From Mesorhizobium sp. B2-1-8 (lineage in GTDB: Bacteria; Pseudomonadota; Alphaproteobacteria; Rhizobiales; Rhizobiaceae), in NCBI RefSeq assembly GCF_006442545.2, contig NZ_CP083953.1:62001-126000 (forward strand): a stretch of 64,000 nucleotides of DNA, given 5' to 3'. A model generated the notes under the pieces. That model did no database searches. It had not been told where the DNA came from and saw nothing but the letters and a program-made list of their open reading frames with translations. The first letter of the stretch is position 1, and each line of letters opens with the position of its first letter. Shown in pieces: positions 16,782-24,757 of the stretch. A program made the translations under genes and the position numbers.

Positions 16782-17065
16782 CAGGCTGCCTTCACTGCTG
16801 GCAGGGATTTTTCGAGAATTGCTCGCATGGCCGCGAGGCCAGGATCTTCCGCTCGATTCATCAGACCGATGAGCTGCGTCCAATGATCATCCGATGCGGT
16901 GTCCAGGAAATTGCGAACGGCCGAGCCGACGATCTCGCCTGGCAAGCGACCGGACGCTGCGGCCGCTGCGGCCAAACGCGTCAGCAAGGCGGGCTCGTCG
17001 AACGCCGCGACAAGCCCCATGGCGACCCCAGGATGTTCCAGCGAGGCTATGAGATTTCCGAGCAT
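16781..17065 (-). CDS. Small unknown protein of the nar operon
   Basis: 94 residues from ATG 17065, ten bases after the PpiC stop and overlapping the moeA start. Sequence is helical, with GVAMGLVAAFDEPALLTRLA and GEIVGSAVRNFLD, and no cysteine or membrane segment. The tight coupling on both sides says it is translated with the operon. I do not recognise a domain; a chaperone or assembly role is only a guess. Confidence 0.75.
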   Translation of the reverse strand: MLGNLIASLEHPGVAMGLVAAFDEPALLTRLAAAAAASGRLPGEIVGSAVRNFLDTASDDHWTQLIGLMNRAEDPGLAAMRAILEKSLPAVKAA

Positions 17066-17075
17066 CGCATCGTCC

Positions 17076-17975
17076 TCACTGCACCAGTGGCGAAGGTGAG
17101 CCGTCGATCTCAATCCCGCGGATATCCGCCTGACCGACAAGCAGGGAGACGTATTGCGCCGTTGCTTGCCGGTGGACATGCTCGGTCAAATAGGCGGCGA
17201 TGCGCTCGCGCACGTCCTCGAACGGCAGTTGGCGCCCGTCGATCCGCCGTGTCAGGCGGATGAGGTGCACGCCGTAACGTGTCTCGACTGGCAGCGAGAT
17301 TTCGCCGGGGACGAGATTGGCCAGAGCGGCTTCGAATTCCTGCGTCGTGTCTCCCGGCCCGATCTGGCCGAGACTGCCCCCAAGCGCTGCCGAAGGGCAA
17401 TCCGAGCAGTCTTGCGCCAGCGCCGCAAAACGCTTTGGCGCCGTTTTCAGCATCGATCTCAGCGACAACGCCTTCTCGCGCGCGATGACAAAGCCTTCGT
17501 CATCACGACGTGCAGCTATGAGGATATGATCGGCTTCGTACAATGGTGATGAAACGAAGCGGCGAAGATTGTTCTCGTAGAATCGGTGCAGCATCTCCTC
17601 ATCCGCCGTCGGAACACGAACCTCGCGCTCGATGAGGGCCCGCACCAGGGCATCTTCCACTGTCTCCCGTCGTCCATCCTGATCGGTCTGCTGTTCCGCC
17701 AGGATATCGAGCCGCTTGGCCTCCTGCAGGAGCAATTCACGAATGACCAGTGCACTGGTTGCCGCTCTCCAACCCTCGCCGGGGTTGCGGGCAGGAAAGT
17801 TCTGCACCTCGGCGGCAATCGCCTTGCGCGATATCGCAACACCGTTGACGGTCACCGGCGGCATTGCCACGCGCTCGCGGGACGGCGCGGTGTCGGGAAC
17901 GGCGGGACGGTGTTCGTGCGAGTGTTCGGACGACGGGCTGCGGCTGGCGGCATGATTGATGACAAGCGCGGTCAT
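17076..17975 (-). CDS. PpiC-type (parvulin) peptidyl-prolyl isomerase of the nar operon
   Basis: 299 residues. The first 45 are disordered and His/Ser-rich (EHSHEHRPAV). The next stretch, VAISRKAIAAEVQNFPARNP, is a SurA/NifM-like helical segment. Residues about 145-235 form the rotamase domain: YEADHILIAARRDDEGFVIA, RFAALAQDCSDCPSAALGGS, LGQIGPGDTTQEFEAALANL and ETRYGVHLIRL. No signal peptide is evident, so it probably acts in the cytoplasm, folding NarG/NarH or their chaperone. The gene starts four bases after narI ends. A parvulin gene here is a known arrangement in alphaproteobacterial nar clusters. Confidence 0.88.
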   Translation of the reverse strand: MTALVINHAASRSPSSEHSHEHRPAVPDTAPSRERVAMPPVTVNGVAISRKAIAAEVQNFPARNPGEGWRAATSALVIRELLLQEAKRLDILAEQQTDQDGRRETVEDALVRALIEREVRVPTADEEMLHRFYENNLRRFVSSPLYEADHILIAARRDDEGFVIAREKALSLRSMLKTAPKRFAALAQDCSDCPSAALGGSLGQIGPGDTTQEFEAALANLVPGEISLPVETRYGVHLIRLTRRIDGRQLPFEDVRERIAAYLTEHVHRQATAQYVSLLVGQADIRGIEIDGSPSPLVQ

Positions 17976-17978
17976 GAT

Positions 17979-18755
17979 CTACTCCGCAGGCTGGGGCGAG
18001 GGAACGGCGACAGGTCGTACCGGCTCGGACGACCGGACCGTTGGCACGGGCACGGGTCTTCGGCGCTCCGCGAAACGGGTACGCACCACCTGGTAGCCGG
18101 GGCGCCCAAGATACCAGACCGGCGCACTCCACACGTGAACCAGTCTCGTGAACGGGAAGACGAGGAAGATGGTCATACCCAACAGGAGATGCGCCTTGAA
18201 GATCGGATTGACGTCAGCGACATAGGCCGCGGCCGATGGCTGCAAGGTAAGAATGCCTTGCGCCCAGTTCATGAATTTCACCATCTCGTGGCCATCCATG
18301 TGACCGAGCGAGACGAAGATGGTGGAGAGGCCGAGAGTGAGCTGCAACCAAAGCAGCAATAGAACCGCGACGTCGCCAAAACTGGACGTCTTCCGGATGC
18401 GGGAATCGAATATTCGACGATGGGCAAGGAGTGTGACCCCAATGAAGCAGGCAATGCCAGCAAGGCCGCCGACGGTGATGGCGAGACCTTGCTTGAAACT
18501 GTGAGAGATGCCGAGCGCGTCAAATATCCAGATCGGCGTCAGCAGGCCGACAAAATGCCCACCGAAAATTGCCAGGATACCGACGTGGAAGAGGTTGGAA
18601 CCCCACCGGAGCTCGCGTCGCCTAAGTAGTTGGGAGGAACCCGTTTTCCAAGTGTACTGCTCGCGGTCAAAACGGATCAGGCTCCCAAGCAGGAAAACTG
18701 TCAGGCAGAAATAGGGATACCAGCCAAAAAGCGCGTCGTTGATTGTGTTAGACAT
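17979..18755 (-). CDS. narI: Respiratory nitrate reductase gamma subunit (cytochrome b)
   Basis: 258 residues, start preceded by CAGGAGGAAGCG. Five hydrophobic helices. Haem-ligand histidines stand at about 57 and 67 (NLFHVGILAIFGGHFVG) and 189 and 207 (FKAHLLLG and TRLVHVW), matching the four ligands of the family. NarI anchors NarGH on the cytoplasmic face, oxidises quinol and passes electrons to NarH. The C-terminal tail is longer than usual and rich in Pro and Val. It overlaps narJ by 8 bases. Confidence 0.97.
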   Translation of the reverse strand: MSNTINDALFGWYPYFCLTVFLLGSLIRFDREQYTWKTGSSQLLRRRELRWGSNLFHVGILAIFGGHFVGLLTPIWIFDALGISHSFKQGLAITVGGLAGIACFIGVTLLAHRRIFDSRIRKTSSFGDVAVLLLLWLQLTLGLSTIFVSLGHMDGHEMVKFMNWAQGILTLQPSAAAYVADVNPIFKAHLLLGMTIFLVFPFTRLVHVWSAPVWYLGRPGYQVVRTRFAERRRPVPVPTVRSSEPVRPVAVPSPQPAE

Positions 18756-19476
18756 CGCTTCCTCCTGTTTCAGGCGCCAAACTGTGCCGTACGTCGCGTT
18801 TTGCGGCGCGCATCTGAATTCGCATTCGGTCAACGGAACAGCCGTCGGCCGCGTTTCCTGGACCGAAAGTGACAGCGGTTTCTTCCCAAGCTGCATCGAT
18901 GGCTGCCAGGTCGTCGGGCTCATCATTTGTCTCTGCCGCGTCGGTGATCATAGCGGCTTGGTTGACGATCGAGAGCGCGGCGGTGAACACGGCGGCGTAG
19001 CCTCCGTTTCGCTTGGCCAGTCTTTCCTCGAGCAAGGAGAAGATATGAGCGGTCTCATTGAGCAGGCCGCGCGCCTCATCGAGCGGACGATCCGAAAGAA
19101 ACTCCAGGAAAAGCGGTATGAAGTCTGGCAGTTCGTTCGCCGTCACGAGCAGCCCAGCACGCTGATAATGTTCCACCAGATCGACCATTGCCTGACCCCG
19201 ATCCCGGCTCTCGCCATGGATGTGCTCGAAAAGGTGCAACGAGTGTCGGCGCGTCTTGTCGAACAGTTCGACGTACCGCTCCTGGAGGTCGTACAGATTC
19301 ATAATGCACAGATCGCCAAGCAAGGGATGGAGCTGCTCGATTGCGTTGTTCGATACCAGCCTCTCAGCCGCGAGGGCTGCGGTGATTTCCGGGATCGCTG
19401 CTGAAAGCTCCTCAGTCGGATAGGCAAGGAGCGCCGAGAGCGCCTTGAACGTTTTGTGCGACAGCATCACCGTCAT
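18748..19476 (-). CDS. narJ: Nitrate reductase molybdenum cofactor assembly chaperone
   Basis: 242 residues, helical. Family features: a start MTVMLSHKTFKALSALLAYP, a conserved YVELFDKTRRHSLHLFEHIH (the strongest NarJ signature), LLVTANELPDFIPLFLEFLS and a variable acidic tail. NarJ binds the NarG N-terminus and holds it until the Mo cofactor is inserted. The narH stop and narJ start share a base (TGATG), which implies translational coupling. Confidence 0.96.
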   Translation of the reverse strand: MTVMLSHKTFKALSALLAYPTEELSAAIPEITAALAAERLVSNNAIEQLHPLLGDLCIMNLYDLQERYVELFDKTRRHSLHLFEHIHGESRDRGQAMVDLVEHYQRAGLLVTANELPDFIPLFLEFLSDRPLDEARGLLNETAHIFSLLEERLAKRNGGYAAVFTAALSIVNQAAMITDAAETNDEPDDLAAIDAAWEETAVTFGPGNAADGCSVDRMRIQMRAAKRDVRHSLAPETGGSDV

Positions 19477-21002
19477 CACACGATCTCCATCGGGTTTGTT
19501 GGCCGCTTGGTCTGCTTGGTGCCAAACAGGTTGGTCTCCGTGGAACCTCCCGAGCAGCCGTTTCCGAAGGAGAAGCCGCAGGAGCCTCGCATGTCCTGGG
19601 CGTCCTCGCTCCATTCGCGATGCGCCGTCGGGATGACGAAACGATCCTCATAGTTCGCTATTGCCATGACCTTGTACATTTCATCGATGGCCGTTCCGGT
19701 TAGGCCGACACGCGTCGCAATCGACTCGTCCAGGCGGCCATCGATCGTCTTCGCCCGCATATAACTGCGCATCGCGAGCATACGTTCGAGCGCGAGAGCG
19801 ACGGGCTCCTCCTTGCCGGCGGTCAGCAGATTGGCGAGATATTGGAGGGGAATGCGCAGGCTGCGCACATCTGGCATGTCGCCATCGACTCCCATCTTGC
19901 CTGCCGCGGCCGCCGACTGGATGGGCGAAAGCGGCGGCACATACCAGACCATCGGCAGGGTGCGGTATTCCGGGTGAAGCGGAAAAGCGATTTTCCACTC
20001 CATCGCCATCTTCCAGACGGGCGACAGCTTGGCCGCCTCCAGCCAGTTGTCGGGAATCCCGTCAGCGCGGGCCTGGGCGATAACGGCCGGGTCGTTCGGA
20101 TTGAGGAAAACGTCCAGCTGCGCCTGATAGAGGTCCTTCTCATCGGGGGTGCTGGCGGCTGCCTCGATCCGGTCGGCGTCGTAAAGGATCACGCCGAGAT
20201 AGCGAATGCGCCCGACGCAAGTTTCCGAACAAACCGTCGGCTGCCCTGCCTCGATGCGCGGATAACAGAAGATGCACTTCTCGGATTTGCCCGATGACCA
20301 GTTGTAGTAGATCTTCTTGTAGGGGCATCCGGAGACGCACATGCGCCAGCCGCGGCATTTGTCCTGGTCGATCAGGACGATGCCGTCCTCCTCGCGTTTG
20401 TAGATCGCCCCCGACGGACAAACCGCCGCGCAGGTCGGATTGAGGCAGTGCTCGCACAGCCGCGGCAGGTACATCATGAAGGTGTTTTCGAACTGGCCGT
20501 AGATGTCCTTCTGGACGCCCTCGAAGTTCACGTCCTTAGAACGCTTCTCGAACTCGCCGCCGAGGATCTCCTCCCAGTTCGGCCCCCACTCAATCTTTTC
20601 CATCCGTTCGCCGGTGATCGCCGAACGCGGGCGGGCCGTGGGAAAAGCCTTCGATTCCTTCGCCGTATGAAGGTGCTGGTAGTCGAAGGTGAATGGCTCG
20701 TAATAGTCGTCGATCTCCGGCAGGTCGGGGTTGGCGAAGATGTTTGCAAGGATGCGCCATTTGGCGCCCATCTTCGGCTCGATCTTGCCGCTGGCTTTAC
20801 GCTTCCAGCCCCCATTCCATTTCTTCTGGTTCTCCCATTCCTTGGGATAGCCGACGCCGGGCTTGGTTTCGACATTGTTGAACCAGGCGTATTCGACGCC
20901 TTCCCGATTGGTCCAGACGTTCTTGCAGGTGACCGAGCAGGTGTGGCACCCGATGCATTTGTCGAGGTTCAGCACCATCGCGATCTGCGCACGGATTTTC
21001 AT
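19476..21002 (-). CDS. narH: Respiratory nitrate reductase beta subunit
   Basis: 508 residues. Four ferredoxin-type cysteine groups: CIGCHTCSVTC (C16, C19, C22, C26), CEHCLNPTCAAVCPSG, CRGWRMCVSGCPYKK (with tryptophan in place of one cysteine, the mark of the [3Fe-4S] site) and CIFCYPRIEAGQPTVCSETC. It carries electrons from NarI haem to NarG. Start at 21002 overlaps the narG stop by four bases. Confidence 0.98.
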   Translation of the reverse strand: MKIRAQIAMVLNLDKCIGCHTCSVTCKNVWTNREGVEYAWFNNVETKPGVGYPKEWENQKKWNGGWKRKASGKIEPKMGAKWRILANIFANPDLPEIDDYYEPFTFDYQHLHTAKESKAFPTARPRSAITGERMEKIEWGPNWEEILGGEFEKRSKDVNFEGVQKDIYGQFENTFMMYLPRLCEHCLNPTCAAVCPSGAIYKREEDGIVLIDQDKCRGWRMCVSGCPYKKIYYNWSSGKSEKCIFCYPRIEAGQPTVCSETCVGRIRYLGVILYDADRIEAAASTPDEKDLYQAQLDVFLNPNDPAVIAQARADGIPDNWLEAAKLSPVWKMAMEWKIAFPLHPEYRTLPMVWYVPPLSPIQSAAAAGKMGVDGDMPDVRSLRIPLQYLANLLTAGKEEPVALALERMLAMRSYMRAKTIDGRLDESIATRVGLTGTAIDEMYKVMAIANYEDRFVIPTAHREWSEDAQDMRGSCGFSFGNGCSGGSTETNLFGTKQTKRPTNPMEIV

Positions 21003-24000
21003 TCTGCTGCCTCCTTCGGCGCTTCGGATTCGAGTGGCCCTTCGAGCCAATCGACATTGGCCATCTTACGGACAACGATGAATTCGTCGCGGTTAGAACC
21101 GACGGTGCCGTAGTAGTTGAAGCCATAGGACTGCTGAGCGTAGCCGCCGATCATGTGGGTGGGCTTCAGCACCGTTCGGGTGACCGAGTTGTGGATCCCG
21201 CCCCGGTTGCCGGTCATTTCCGATCCTGGCGTGTTCACGATCTTTTCCTGGGCGTGATACATCAGCATCATGCCCGGCTTGACGCGCTGAGAGACGACGG
21301 CGCGAGCCGTCAAGGCGCCGTTGATGTTGAAGACTTCGACCCAGTCATTGTCGGCGAGACCGGCCGTCTTTGCATCCGTCTCGGAGATCCACACCACCGG
21401 GCCGCCGCGGTTAAGCGTCAGCATCAGGAGATTATCTGAGTAGGTTGAGTGGATGCCCCACTTCTGGTGCGGCGTGATGAAGTTGAGGACGATCTCCTTG
21501 TGCCCGTTGGGGCGGACGTCCTTGATGCCTGGGATCGTCTTGAGATCGACCGGTGGCTTCCAGGTAACGAGCCCCTCGCCGAAAGCCCGCATCCAGAGGT
21601 GATCCTGGTAGAGCTGCTGGCGGCCGGTCAACGTCCGCCACGGGATCAATTCGTGGACATTGGTATAGCCGGCGTTGTAGCAGACCTTCTCGCTTTCGAT
21701 GCCCGACCATGTCGGCGACGAAATGATCTTGCGCGGCTGCGCCTGGATATCGCGAAAGCGGATCCTCTCATCTTCCTTCGGCAGGGCAAGGTGGGCATGC
21801 TCCCGGCCGGTAATCTCCGACAAGGCTTCCCAGGCTTTGATCGCCACCTCGCCATTGGTTTCCGGCGCTAGCATGAGGATGACCTCGGCGGCGTCGATAT
21901 CGGTCTCGATTTTCGGCAAGCCCTTGCCCGCACCCTGGAGGTGTATCCCATTCAATGCTCCAAGTGCCTCGACTTCGTGCTTGGTGTCCCAGGCGATGCC
22001 TTTGCCCCCGTTACCGAGTTTCGTCATCAGCGGCCCCAACGCTGTGAACTGGGCATAGAGATTGGGATAGTCGCGGGTGACGAGAGTCACGGATGGCATC
22101 GTCTTGCCCGGGATCGGCTCAACTTCGCCAAGCTTCCAGTCCTTGACGTCGAGGGCTTGGGCCATCTCGGCGGGGCTGTCATGCTGGATCGGAGTGAGAA
22201 CCACATCCTGCTCAACGCCCAGCACCTCCGGCGACACCTCCGAGAAGGCTTTGGCGAGGCTCTTGTAAATCTCCCAGTCGGAGCGCGCCTCCCATACCGG
22301 ATCCACCGCCGCCGACAGCGGATGGATGAAGGGATGCATGTCGGACGTGTTGAGGTCGTTCTTCTCGTACCAGGTAGCCGTCGGCAGCACGATGTCGGAG
22401 TAGACACAGGTGGTCGACATTCGGAAGTCGAGGGTGACCAGGAGGTCGAGCTTTCCCTGCGGCGCCGTCTCGTGCCAGGCGACTTCGGTGTTTCGGACCG
22501 CCCCTTCGGGACCGAGATCCTTGCCCATCACGCCGTGGGTGGTGCCCAGCAGATGCTTGAGGAAATACTCATGACCCTTGCCGGATGAACCGAGGAGATT
22601 CGAGCGCCAGACGAACATGTTGCGCGGCCAGTTGGCGGGATCGTCTGGATCGTGGCAGGACAGCTCCAGCTCGCCGGATTTCAGGGCGTTCGGGACATAG
22701 TCTTTCGGCTCAAGGCCGGCGGCTTTGGCCTTGGCTGCGATCGAAAGTGGATTCTGCTTCAACTGGGGTGCCGAAGGCAGCCAGCCCATACGCTCGGCAC
22801 GAACGTTGTAGTCGATGAAGCTCTTGTTCCAGTCGCCCTCGGGCGCGGTCGGCGACAATATTTCGGCGGCCGTTAGGGTCTCGTAGCGCCACTGGTCGGT
22901 CTGCGCATAAAAGAAGGACGTTGAGTTCATGTGCCTGGGCGGCCGGCTCCAATCGAGCCCGAAAGCAAGTGGTGTCCAGCCGGTCTGCGGTCGCAGCTTT
23001 TCCTGCCCGACATAGTGCGACCAGCCACCCCCTGACTGGCCGATGGCGCCACAGAAGACCAGGAGGTTGATGATCCCCCGGTAGGTCATGTCCATATGGT
23101 ACCAGTGATTGACGCCGGCACCGAGGATCACCATCGAGCGGCCGTTCGTCTTCTCAGCATTGGTCGCGAACTCACGCGCTACGGTGACAATCGCATCGCG
23201 GTTTACGCCTGTGACATGCTCTGCCCAAGCCGGCGTAAACGGGACATCGTCATCGTAGCTCTTGGCTGTGTGCGCGCCGCCAAAGCCACGGTCGAGGCCG
23301 TAGTTAGCCATCATCAGGTCGTGCACGGTGGCTACTGCCACCTGGGTGCCGTCGGACAGCTTGATCCGCCTGACCGGAAGGTTTCGGGTGAGAATCTCAC
23401 CGTGATCGGTCGAGACGAAATGCTCGGTCGCGCGACCCCCAAAATACGGAAAATCGACAGGCGCAATCTTGGATTTCTTCCCAGCAAGCGTCAGCCTGAG
23501 CCGGATGTTGTCGCCCTTGCCGTCCTTCTCCTCGAGATTCCATTTGGCGCCCTCGCCCCACCGATAGCCGATCGAGCCGCGCGGCGAGACGAGTGCATCC
23601 GTAGCCTCGTCGATCGCGACCGCCTTCCATTCCGGATTGTTGCTCTCGCTCAAGCCACCAGCGACCTCCGAGGCGCGTAGGAGCCGTTCCGGAACGAGCC
23701 GGCCATCCCGTTCCGTAAGGCGAACCAGGAACGGCAAGTCTGTGTATTTGCGGGCATAGTCGTTGAAATACGGGACCGTGCGATCAAGGTAATATTCGCG
23801 CAGGATGACGTGGCCCATGGCCAGTGCCAGCGCGGCGTCGGTCCCCTGCTTCGGGTTGAGCCATATGTCGGCGAACTTGGTCGCTTCCGCGTAGTCCGGG
23901 CTGACGACCGCGCTCTTGGTGCCCTTGTAACGAACCTCGGTATAGAAATGCGCGTCGGGCGTCCGAGTCTGGGGCACGTTGGAACCCCAGACGATGATGA

Positions 24001-24742
24001 AGCCGGCATTGTACCAGTCGGCGCTCTCGGGAACGTCGGTCTGCTCGCCCCAGGTCTGGGGGCTCGCCGGCGGCAAGTCGCAATACCAGTCGTAAAACGA
24101 CATACACACCCCGCCCATCAGCGACAGGTAGCGGGAGCCCGCCGCGTACGAGACCATCGACATGGCCGGGATCGGCGAGAAACCGATGACGCGGTCGGGA
24201 CCATGAGCCTTTACCGTATAGGCGTTGGCCGCCGCGATGAGTTCGTTCACCTCGTCCCAGGTGGCGCGCACGAAGCCGCCATGGCCGCGGATCGAGACGT
24301 AGGATTGCCGCTTGTCCGCATCCTTGACGATCGAGGCCCAGGCGGCAACGGGCGGCATGGTGGCGCGCGCGGCACGCCACAGTTTCAGCAGCCGACCGCG
24401 GATCATCGGGTATTTCACCCGAGCGCCGGAATAGAGATACCAACTGTAGGATGCGCCGCGCGCGCAGCCTCGAGGCTCGTGGTTTGGGAGATCCGGCCGT
24501 GTGCGCGGATAGTCGGTCTGCTGCGTCTCCCACGTGACGATGCCGCCCTTGACATAGATCTTCCACGAGCAGGAGCCTGTGCAATTCACACCATGGGTGG
24601 AGCGCACGATCTTGTCGTGCTGCCAGCGCTTGCGGTAGCCGTCCTCCCAGGAGCGATCTTCATTGGTGACGATTCCGTGGCCGTCAGAGAAACTGTCTAC
24701 GGTCTTGCGAAAAAAGGTTAGCCGGTCGAGAAAATGCGACAT
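20999..24742 (-). CDS. narG: Respiratory nitrate reductase alpha subunit (Mo-bisMGD)
   Basis: 1247 residues, family length. The N-terminal FS0 cluster ligands are H50, C54, C58 and C93 (RSTHGVNCTGSCSW, then RGCARGASYSW). SFYDWYCDLPPASPQTWGEQ includes the region of the Mo-ligand aspartate, Asp222. There is no twin-arginine signal, as expected for the cytoplasm-facing enzyme. NarG reduces nitrate to nitrite. It starts 15 bases after narK ends, with AGAGG upstream, so narK and narGHJI form one transcript controlled from the FNR-type box at 27582. Confidence 0.98.
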   Translation of the reverse strand: MSHFLDRLTFFRKTVDSFSDGHGIVTNEDRSWEDGYRKRWQHDKIVRSTHGVNCTGSCSWKIYVKGGIVTWETQQTDYPRTRPDLPNHEPRGCARGASYSWYLYSGARVKYPMIRGRLLKLWRAARATMPPVAAWASIVKDADKRQSYVSIRGHGGFVRATWDEVNELIAAANAYTVKAHGPDRVIGFSPIPAMSMVSYAAGSRYLSLMGGVCMSFYDWYCDLPPASPQTWGEQTDVPESADWYNAGFIIVWGSNVPQTRTPDAHFYTEVRYKGTKSAVVSPDYAEATKFADIWLNPKQGTDAALALAMGHVILREYYLDRTVPYFNDYARKYTDLPFLVRLTERDGRLVPERLLRASEVAGGLSESNNPEWKAVAIDEATDALVSPRGSIGYRWGEGAKWNLEEKDGKGDNIRLRLTLAGKKSKIAPVDFPYFGGRATEHFVSTDHGEILTRNLPVRRIKLSDGTQVAVATVHDLMMANYGLDRGFGGAHTAKSYDDDVPFTPAWAEHVTGVNRDAIVTVAREFATNAEKTNGRSMVILGAGVNHWYHMDMTYRGIINLLVFCGAIGQSGGGWSHYVGQEKLRPQTGWTPLAFGLDWSRPPRHMNSTSFFYAQTDQWRYETLTAAEILSPTAPEGDWNKSFIDYNVRAERMGWLPSAPQLKQNPLSIAAKAKAAGLEPKDYVPNALKSGELELSCHDPDDPANWPRNMFVWRSNLLGSSGKGHEYFLKHLLGTTHGVMGKDLGPEGAVRNTEVAWHETAPQGKLDLLVTLDFRMSTTCVYSDIVLPTATWYEKNDLNTSDMHPFIHPLSAAVDPVWEARSDWEIYKSLAKAFSEVSPEVLGVEQDVVLTPIQHDSPAEMAQALDVKDWKLGEVEPIPGKTMPSVTLVTRDYPNLYAQFTALGPLMTKLGNGGKGIAWDTKHEVEALGALNGIHLQGAGKGLPKIETDIDAAEVILMLAPETNGEVAIKAWEALSEITGREHAHLALPKEDERIRFRDIQAQPRKIISSPTWSGIESEKVCYNAGYTNVHELIPWRTLTGRQQLYQDHLWMRAFGEGLVTWKPPVDLKTIPGIKDVRPNGHKEIVLNFITPHQKWGIHSTYSDNLLMLTLNRGGPVVWISETDAKTAGLADNDWVEVFNINGALTARAVVSQRVKPGMMLMYHAQEKIVNTPGSEMTGNRGGIHNSVTRTVLKPTHMIGGYAQQSYGFNYYGTVGSNRDEFIVVRKMANVDWLEGPLESEAPKEAAE

Positions 24743-24757
24743 TGCTCTTGCCTCTGA

